From Symbiodinium sp. CCMP2592 (Eukaryota > Sar > Dinophyceae > Suessiales > Symbiodiniaceae): a DNA stretch of 64,000 bases. The notes beneath the pieces were generated by a model, which worked only from the letters and a program-made list of their open reading frames with translations, searched no databases and had not been told where the DNA came from. Each line of letters starts with the position of its first letter. The stretch's first letter is position 1. The position numbers and the translations under genes are program-made. The stretch is from positions 1,371,945 through 1,435,944 of the forward strand of contig CAJNDT010003223.1 in the NCBI GenBank assembly GCA_905221615.1, written 5' to 3'. This document shows positions 57,420 to 64,000 of the stretch, piece by piece.

Positions 57420-58080
57420 GTGGAGATCTTGGTCGTTCGCCATTTCTTTGCCATTCACGGTTTAAGTTTTTGTTGGCACCGTTTTCCACCGAGCAGTTAA
57501 GGTCGGCAGAATAAATATAGGGTTTAGAATTTTGTTGGCCAGTTTCTGAAAATATACCGGGACCAGACCCCAAATTAGCCGAAACGCGCGAGAACCAAGT
57601 TGCACAAAACTCTGGCAGCAACAGCCCAAGACCCAGAACCCTAAACCCATGACTCTGGACCCCCAAACCCTAAACATGCCTTCCATTTTCCGAATCGGCT
57701 CCGTGAGTCCCCCTTGCTGGTTTTGCGAATCGGTCCAGCAGCTTGCCGGAACCTGATCTCCAGCTTGCTCTCGGAACCATACGACTCCCGTGTGTCCGCA
57801 CCTTGCCAAAGACCTTGAGATGGTTCAGAAGCCGTAAAGAGCAGCCACCTACAAGTCACGCACGTGCTTCAAGACGAGCAGCCCCAAGAAGCAAACAAGA
57901 AAGCAAGTGGTGGGGCGCAGACGCAACGGCGAGTAGAATCCGCGAAACACTGGGTTGCCACCATAGTGTTTGCCAGTGGACCTGCCTGATGCGGAGGCCG
58001 CCAGATACCGAACGTAAATCTCCCTCCTACGGCCTACGACATCTACTAAGCGTACTGCAGGTGGTTGAACATCTACACCG
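57420..58080. other. No gene that I can support
   Basis: Several overlapping frames (minus 57325-57859, plus 57743-58090) without domain or clear splice sites. Confidence 0.35.
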
Positions 58081-58084
58081 AAAG

Positions 58085-58530
58085 TACTAATGCATATAGG
58101 TACATTCAAGTACTTATAGGTACATACACATATGTGTATATATATATATATGTATATACACATACATATACTTATATCAGTACTGTCCTCATGATCCTTC
58201 TTTCGAGGTCGACCTTCCGAGGACCCCTGTGGAGCGCTTGGGAAAGCAAGAAGAGGGCAGTATTCAACATTCAAGCGCCCGTGAAAGCCTTCAAATTTCT
58301 CGCCTGCACATACATACATACACACGTACACACACACATACACCTACTCACACATGCGTACCAACCATAGGTGTACATACCAAAAACAAGCACACATGCA
58401 TAAGCACATGCATGCATACCCGCATGCGTACACGCATGTATCCACACCTGCGAACATGCGTACACATGCTCATACATACATGCCTGCGTACAGACGTACG
58501 GACATGTACAGACATGCAGACAGATAGACA
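58085..58530. repeat. (ACATAT)n, (CACA)n and CATGCGTAC microsatellites
   Basis: ACATACACATATGTGTATAT then CACACACATACACC and GCATGCATACCCGCATGCG type units. Thr/His/Met-rich ORFs here are repeat artefacts. Confidence 0.85.
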
Positions 58531-59005
58531 AACGGACATGCTCCGCTGGCCGCTGTCGGCCCGATTCACCTGTTTCATCCTTCTTTTGAACCGCCAGGCC
58601 TCAAGATTCGACCAAACGCCACTGGCCGCAATTCCGGAGGCTGCGCCCACGAGGAGCTGCACCTCTTAAGAAGCTTAGATGAGAGAGGGAGAGAGGCGGA
58701 CACAAAGTTGGCCCACGAAACAAAGGCTGCTTCGGAAGTCGCTCTCTCCTGCCCCTTGCACTTGCACTGTCTGGGCCACCCGCTATGGAATGAGCTCCCG
58801 TGATGTAGCGCATGCAGAGAACTCCGAGGGCCTTACGAGCACTGGTGCCAGGATCTTGAGGGTTTAGGGTTTAGGGTTTAGGGCAAAAAATCTCCAAGGC
58901 CCTGGACCCAGAGAGCCAGGAGGCACACGGCACTGGCTCGGAAGCCTCTGCCGAAGCCTGCTGCCGCTAGCCGGGGCTGCCTCCACGGGCTTCCCAAACA
59001 ATCAA

Positions 59006-59130
59006 AGGGTAAAAGGAGGAGCCCTTAATAAGGACCCCTAGGTACAGAACCTTAATATAGCAATTATATACCCATTATATGGTCAATTGTAGGGTAGGGG
59101 TCCCCATGAAGGGTCCCTGCTCTTGCCCTT
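59006..59130. mobile_element. Family J element, copy J4
   Basis: Ends AAAAGGAGGAGCCCTTAATA and CCATGAAGGGTCCCTGCTCTT; interior CCATTATATGGTCAATTGTA palindrome and GTAGGGTAGGGGT. Confidence 0.7.
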
Positions 59131-59254
59131 GGAAACAAGAGGGGAGCTCATCTTTCTCGAAATGTCGCAGAGACCTTTTTGAAGGAGTCAGCTCTTTGGA
59201 CTCTGAAGCTTAGGTCGAATCCCTTTGGGATTCAACAACTCTCATTAGCTAAAA

Positions 59255-59445
59255 CTTACCTTTGGTTAGTAGGGAACGGAGGAATGGGTACAATTATAAC
59301 TTCTATTACTACCATTCTGCCATTCCCTACGAACCAAAGGTAAGGTATAGGATTACTAAAACCCCTATATTACAGTACCCTTATAGATCCCTTATAGTAA
59401 CCCTTATAGACCCCATTCTTCCATTCCCTACTAACCAAAGGTAAG
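59255..59445. mobile_element. Family D element, copy D7, with two right ends
   Basis: Left end CTTACCTTTGGTTAGTAGGG. Right arms close at 59344 (CCCTACGAACCAAAGGTAAG) and again at 59445 (CCCTACTAACCAAAGGTAAG), separated by CCCTTATAGATCCC-type sequence. Confidence 0.9.
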
Positions 59446-59568
59446 AAACAGCCCTGCAGAAACTCCCAGGCTGCTCAGTTCTTTGCTGCATCCCAGGTCT
59501 GCAGTGGCCGGTCGCTCGCGCGGCAGGTCTCCCACTGTTGCCATGGCCTTGGCTTCAGTTTCGCGTTA

Positions 59569-59678
59569 TTTGGAGCTTCATGGGTAGTTATCAGTAGGGT
59601 TATAAGTAGGGTAACTATACTTATGACCCAATATAGGGGAAATAGAACCCCACTTATAACTACCCATGAACCTCCGAG
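59569..59678. mobile_element. Family A element, copy A10
   Basis: Ends TTTGGAGCTTCATGGGTAGT and AACTACCCATGAACCTCCGAG; TA on both sides. Confidence 0.9.
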
Positions 59679-60149
59679 TAAGGGAGTGCGGTGAAGCCAG
59701 TATGGCTGTATGGCTCAGGGGTTTTCGTTCGGCATCTAGCAGCAGATCTTTGCTCAAGTTCTCGTCCTTGCTGATGTGTCTCTGTACTGCCACAACGCTG
59801 CCATCTCACACGAAGCAAGAAGATTACCAGCTTCCATTTACTACCAGTATAAGACAGCAAGATGCGTTCTGACATGCTCCAATAATCGCTGCCTGCTTAG
59901 GGCAGCAAGAATGAGGCCGATGAAGTCTGTTACGGACCAGGCCAAGGGAAAACGTCGTGCACAATCACACCCGCCACTGGTGGGCTAGGTACTTATGATC
60001 TCTCGCTTCTTAAATCACGTGGAAAATCTTCTGATGCGCATTGCACATCCATGTGCGCTAATTTGGCTTAAAACTTGACGGTTCGACGGCGCCAAGTAGT
60101 TGCACTCCAAAATAATATCAAGATAGGCAGGCCTGCTCAGCCTGCGTCT

Positions 60150-60710
60150 TCATGCGCCAGCCAGTTTAGCGCTCACCTCGGCCCCAGCAGACTTCTCAGC
60201 CGCAGACTTGGTGGTGGGAGCTGCAGCTGCAGCAAAGGGAACCGAGGAATGGTGAAGGAAGATGCGTACCTTCCCGTCGTCGCAGCGGGCATACCCAAAC
60301 GTGTACTCCACAGTGGAAACGCTGCCAGTGGTGGCGCAAGTGAAGTCATAGGTGCCCATGGCAAGGCCAACGCCACCCTTGAGCTGCACCTGGTGGTTGT
60401 TGTACACACACGAAGCCCAGCCCTTGCCACCGTTGATTGCGAAACCGCCGTCCTCCTTGTAGCCACCCTCGACAACATTTCCACCCACAAAGTAGGACAT
60501 GGCCTCCTCGGCGGTGGGGCGGAACCTGTATTCGGCAGCCTTCGTGGGCTTGAACATCACATCGCAGTGGCCGTAGGCATACAGCTCGCCAGCGGCTTTA
60601 GCAGCGGCTGTGATGAAGTCCCCGCCCTCCATGTGCACCTTTGAGATGATGGAAGTGTTTGATACGGACAGCAGGCTGACGTGACCTCGCTGCCCCTCGG
60701 ACGCATCGAA
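60150..60710 (-). CDS. Iota-carbonic-anhydrase-like (CaMKII-AD/SnoaL-fold) domain
   Basis: The 186-codon open frame after the retrotransposon stop reads into a complete small domain. Landmarks, in order: EGGDFITAAAKAAGELYAYG (helix), VMFKPTKAA, FRPTAEEAMSYFVGGN, AMGTYDF, VEYTFGYAR and the terminal FLHHSSVPF, followed by an Ala/Lys-rich tail ending AEVSAKLAGA. The H-H-S-S-x-P end and the GxYxF / EYTFxY strands are characteristic of the COG4337-type iota carbonic anhydrase family, often mis-annotated as phosphoribosyl-AMP cyclohydrolase; members hydrate CO2 and several work without metal. Homology seems to begin at about codon 17 after the stop (SNTSIISKV). No ATG lies near the domain start, so the true start is either an upstream exon joined at GTCAG|C near 60676 or translation through the stop. 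No targeting peptide is visible. Activity is inferred, not shown. Confidence 0.7.
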   Translation of the reverse strand, partial: FDASEGQRGHVSLLSVSNTSIISKVHMEGGDFITAAAKAAGELYAYGHCDVMFKPTKAAEYRFRPTAEEAMSYFVGGNVVEGGYKEDGGFAINGGKGWASCVYNNHQVQLKGGVGLAMGTYDFTCATTGSVSTVEYTFGYARCDDGKVRIFLHHSSVPFAAAAAPTTKSAAEKSAGAEVSAKLAGA

Positions 60711-63700
60711 TCAAGGCGTCAAGGAAGCGGCATAGCGCTCAGCAATAGCGCCAACCGCCTTGACGACCGTCTCCTCCCACACGGCAGCTTCGCGCACTGC
60801 CTGGGCCCAAAGGCGACGTGGAGCGTGGAGCCACCTCCGCCGCATGGTGGCCTGCGCAACCTGATCAGCAGCATCATTCATTGCTCTTATGTCTGCTTGC
60901 GATAGCCATGCATGTCCAGTAAACTGCTCAGAGCGTTTCCCATGGGAAGGGACCCACACCCACTCAACCCTGAAAGACCTAGCAACCGTACGAAGCAAAG
61001 AGGCTGCCGAAGCAGCTGCAGCAGGGAGGGAGCATCCTCCGCCACGCCCTACGGTCATAGCCGACTGGCAATCACAAATCAAGAGAATTTCCCCTGAAGC
61101 CCCTCGGTCCTGTGCGATTTTGAGGGCTTGGAGTACTATCATCAAGGCCTGAACTTCGGCTTGGAAGGAGCAGTGGTCCTCCCCTGCAACGCCGTAGCCG
61201 TGTCGACGATCATTGATCACCACCGCAAGGGCGGCGACTGCATCAAGGCAGGAGCCGTCCGTGGCGACGTGCAGCCGATTGGTGCACTGCAACAGCTCGC
61301 AGATCGTATCAGCAACTTCTTCCGCCCTTGATTCAGGGTCGAGGACCACCGGCGGCGGCGGGCACTCCGGGAGTGCAACTGAAAACAGCCGCTCCTCTGC
61401 CCGATCCTTTGGCGGTCGGCATCTTGGTCTTAGATCAACCGTGCCCTCACACGCCCAGACCAAATGTGATCGGGATGGAAGGGTCAACCCGCAAAGGCAC
61501 TGTGCACGCTGAGAGCCTGGATCAAGCCTTTGCTTCGGATTAGCGTGCCACACTGAACATCCGGTTGCAAGTGACGACTGTCTAAGCTTCCTGTCACGTG
61601 ACGACTTATAGACTGCCTGATTGCCTTTGGCCAAGCATCTGGTCCGCTCCGGAGGCTTCGGCAAGTCGAGGCCTTGAGCAAGGTGAGGCTCCTCCTGTCG
61701 GTGGAGCGATTCAGCAACCCTCTTACAGCTCTGCAGGGCACTGGAACCGAGGTGGTGCCGAACCCACTGCTCCAGAACGTTGAAGCTATCATAACCAATG
61801 CGAAAGACCCTCTTATGTCCACTGGCGTCAAGGCGCTCCAGGGTCCCACCGTCCGTGTAAGCCCAGTCGAGCTCTACAAGCAAATCCCTTACTCCAGGCA
61901 ACAGCTGGACAACGTTTGCGCATGCGAGGGCGAGGGGAACATGCTCAATCCAACGCGGGGACTTCACATGCCATCGGCAAAGTGCCTTAAGGGTGTTGAG
62001 GGCTGCAGCTCCCCAAGGATCGACCTCCCAGCCGAGGACTTCGTATGTCAAAACCCATGGTGCCTCCTGGGTGAGGGTGTCACAGCACACACGCGCCACA
62101 TCCGGTCTCAAGGATTTCATGGCAGTGGCTTTGAAGACAGCTACTCCAGACGCCCACGTGATGCGAGGCAGGACTAAGGACTTTACCAAGTGCTTTGTAG
62201 CATCGCCTGGCCAATGGAGCATTTTAATGACCCTTATGACCTTCCGGAGTTGTGCGGCGAAATCGGCCCGCAGACTGACCTGGCCCCGCGATCCAAGCAC
62301 ATGCCGAAGGCCAAGCACCTGGAGCTCAGCCGTGTATCTGTAGCCGGTTTGCCTGACAACGGGCAACGCTATCTCCAGGGTGGGGCCAGCGACGGCACAC
62401 TTTCGAGGGCGACAAGTCAAGTCACAACAACGGTCAAACTCGCTGCTCTGCTGTAGGGCGATCGTCAACTGTGGCAGCTGGCGGGCGTTCCCCAGCATGA
62501 TGCGGTCATCGACGAAACTGACAGCGGGTGCTGCTGTTTTGACAGTGGCTGACCATACCATCATGACAGCCGCCCCCAGCAAAGGTGAAAGAGGGCATCC
62601 TTGCAGAACGCCTCTTGTGGGTCGAAGGGGAGCCTGATGCATCCGTCCTCGGAAAGACAAGTAGCGTGAAGACTGATCATAGAAGCTACGGACAAGCGCC
62701 ACGAATTTGGCTGGAGCGCGAAGCCAGTCGAGGACCTGCGAGAGAAGATCAAAGTCCAAACAGTCAAAATATTTGCTGATATCCTGACAAATCCAGACAG
62801 CATCAGGATCATTGAGCCAATCCATCTGAATGTGTGCATCAGCAACCGAAGTGGAGAAAACTCCACCCAGGACGGATTCATCTAACCAGCTCAGTGCCCA
62901 GGGTTTCACCGCCTCCAAGATGCAGCGGGCTCCAGCCCGCCACAGCACCGAGCTCAGGGCGATCGGACGGTGCTCGCCAGGACATTTTTCTATCAAGGCG
63001 ACTCTCGAAAGCTTCCAGGATCGCGGCACTTGGCTGGTGTCCCATATGGTCTGCCAGAGAGTCGCCAATTCCGACCAAAAGCTGCTTGGTAAGATCAACA
63101 GATCCTCCGCGCACCACTGGTCGATGCCAGGGGCCTTCCCCGACATTTGACGAACAGCCTTCTTCAAACCCTCACCTGTAAAGACACACGAAACTGGCAG
63201 CATGGGTGGCCGATCAACGTTCATCAGCAAGTTGGCGAGGCCGCTAGCATCAACAGAACCTTTATTCCACTGGCGACCCCACTCCTCACGCGCCTTGCTC
63301 AAGACGTGAACTGGGTGCAAAGCCGCCTTACGCAGGCCGCCCTCGGCAGAGGTCAAGGGCGTCGTGGGGCCACCCGCGGCAACGCGAGCCTTGACCCAAG
63401 CAGTAGCCGCCTTCGGCTCCGAAGTTCTTTGATGCCAACGGCCCAAACGCTCCCGGAGCTCAGACTCAGCAAGCGCCTGCGTAGCCTGCTCAACAACTGC
63501 GAGGGCACCACTGTCAGACCAATTACACGCCGCAAGGGCGGGCACTTTGCGCGCAAGCTGGCTCCAGGTGCGGCGGATGTTCATGCTCAGGTCGCTGCTG
63601 CATGAGCGCTGTCGCTCTCTCAAACGGCGGGCAAGCCGACGCAACTGACGGAGGCACACGGTTTCAGGCGTGTGAGAGCGGCGGTGGCCTAAATCTCTCC

Positions 63701-64000
63701 TGGTGAAGCGAGGGGGCAGCACTCGGCTGCCTTCAGGATCAAACGAATTCGACAGGGAACTCTCAGCAGCGTTTGATAAGAGCTCCCACGCATGCGTCAG
63801 GTTGCCTTCACGAAGGCACTGTGCAAAGGCACTTGCATCCCAAGAGGCCTCGAAACGTGACTGAACGGTGTCCGGAGACCTGACATCCAGGGTGCAACGC
63901 GGGACCAAAACTGTACAACCAGTCTCCTGCGCAAGCTGGAAGTGATAGGAAACACAAAGGTGGTTGGCGACCCCTTTACGGTGATCAACGGCAGTGGGGT
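60711..64000 (-). CDS. LINE-type retrotransposon polyprotein, C-terminal part (cut by window end)
   Basis: Open from the window end (no stop between 63908 and 64000) to TGA at 60711-60713, at least 1095 codons. Residues counted from 63908: the reverse transcriptase has GKAPGIDQW (258-266), a catalytic motif A DISKYFD (376-382), motif B GVLQGCPLSPLL (433-444) and motif C FVDD (465-468). A CHC zinc finger (QCLCG ... SRSHLVWAC) follows. RNase H has TDGSC (D884), QAEVQAL (E918), CDCQSA (D946), WVPSH (H989) and NDAAD (D1012 region), so all catalytic positions are present. The sequence VDHRKGVAN near 63985 may be the end of an apurinic-type endonuclease domain. The frame is intact and could be functional; no long 3' untranslated region or poly(A) follows, since the carbonic-anhydrase-like frame begins at once. 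Confidence 0.85.
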   Translation of the reverse strand, partial: PTAVDHRKGVANHLCVSYHFQLAQETGCTVLVPRCTLDVRSPDTVQSRFEASWDASAFAQCLREGNLTHAWELLSNAAESSLSNSFDPEGSRVLPPRFTRRDLGHRRSHTPETVCLRQLRRLARRLRERQRSCSSDLSMNIRRTWSQLARKVPALAACNWSDSGALAVVEQATQALAESELRERLGRWHQRTSEPKAATAWVKARVAAGGPTTPLTSAEGGLRKAALHPVHVLSKAREEWGRQWNKGSVDASGLANLLMNVDRPPMLPVSCVFTGEGLKKAVRQMSGKAPGIDQWCAEDLLILPSSFWSELATLWQTIWDTSQVPRSWKLSRVALIEKCPGEHRPIALSSVLWRAGARCILEAVKPWALSWLDESVLGGVFSTSVADAHIQMDWLNDPDAVWICQDISKYFDCLDFDLLSQVLDWLRAPAKFVALVRSFYDQSSRYLSFRGRMHQAPLRPTRGVLQGCPLSPLLGAAVMMVWSATVKTAAPAVSFVDDRIMLGNARQLPQLTIALQQSSEFDRCCDLTCRPRKCAVAGPTLEIALPVVRQTGYRYTAELQVLGLRHVLGSRGQVSLRADFAAQLRKVIRVIKMLHWPGDATKHLVKSLVLPRITWASGVAVFKATAMKSLRPDVARVCCDTLTQEAPWVLTYEVLGWEVDPWGAAALNTLKALCRWHVKSPRWIEHVPLALACANVVQLLPGVRDLLVELDWAYTDGGTLERLDASGHKRVFRIGYDSFNVLEQWVRHHLGSSALQSCKRVAESLHRQEEPHLAQGLDLPKPPERTRCLAKGNQAVYKSSRDRKLRQSSLATGCSVWHANPKQRLDPGSQRAQCLCGLTLPSRSHLVWACEGTVDLRPRCRPPKDRAEERLFSVALPECPPPPVVLDPESRAEEVADTICELLQCTNRLHVATDGSCLDAVAALAVVINDRRHGYGVAGEDHCSFQAEVQALMIVLQALKIAQDRGASGEILLICDCQSAMTVGRGGGCSLPAAAASAASLLRTVARSFRVEWVWVPSHGKRSEQFTGHAWLSQADIRAMNDAADQVAQATMRRRWLHAPRRLWAQAVREAAVWEETVVKAVGAIAERYAASLTP

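Noticed and set aside
60075-60644. 189-codon plus-strand ORF
   Set aside because: Antisense shadow of the carbonic-anhydrase-like domain, which has clear family motifs on the minus strand.

Overview
The window looks like nuclear DNA of a dinoflagellate (inference). The supporting signs are: short GC-rich exons scattered in a large, repeat-filled background; many interstitial tracts of TTTAGGG/CCCTAAA, the plant/dinoflagellate-type telomere unit; introns whose donors appear to be GC or GA as well as GT and whose acceptors are often AG|G, as described for this group; and hundreds of bases of tri- and hexanucleotide repeats. I saw no bacterial-type operon, rRNA, tRNA, CRISPR array or spliced-leader copy. 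The genus cannot be named from the sequence.

Genes I can name with reasonable support are mostly on the minus strand. At 36.66-40.15 kb is a multi-exon gene for the catalytic subunit of the Rab3 GTPase-activating protein (Rab3GAP). At 47.56-48.06 kb is a single-exon RNA-recognition-motif protein. At 60.15-60.71 kb is an iota-type carbonic-anhydrase-like (CaMKII-AD/SnoaL-fold) domain. From 60.71 kb to the window end is the C-terminal part of a LINE-type retrotransposon polyprotein (reverse transcriptase, CHC zinc finger, RNase H). An intact 201-residue protein with an N-myristoylation-type start lies at 34.5-35.1 kb, and a possible last exon of a protein kinase lies at 36.10-36.26 kb. About twenty more exons read as protein but have no recognisable family.

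Layout. 0-8 kb: microsatellites, degenerate TTTAGGG, a Trp-rich exon. 8.6-11.7 kb: a decayed tandem duplication. 12-24 kb: small exons among inverted-repeat elements and telomere-like tracts. 24-28.2 kb: a coiled-coil-like gene, then a 30-bp minisatellite with a 180-bp higher-order repeat, flanked by direct repeats. 28.6-30.6 kb: a Lys/Glu-rich gene and another exon set split by mobile elements. 31-36 kb: telomere-like arrays, one intact gene, an AT-rich array. 36-41 kb: Rab3GAP with a 300-bp CTA array in one intron. 41-46 kb: Ala/Lys-rich modular exons and dense inverted-repeat elements. 46-60 kb: further small genes. 60-64 kb: the carbonic-anhydrase-like domain joined to the retrotransposon.

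The main observation is a set of at least ten families of short (about 90-200 bp) terminal-inverted-repeat elements, most with target-site duplications (4 bp for families B, C and D; TA for A and G). Several sit inside coding sequence, and removing element plus one duplication copy restores an open frame. The clearest case is in Rab3GAP, where removing family-D copy 37179-37323 joins two conserved protein segments exactly. Telomere-like tracts behave the same way at 54.5 and 55.45 kb. The simplest reading is that these are introners (mobile elements that create introns). A less likely alternative is DNA-level excision similar to ciliate internal eliminated sequences.
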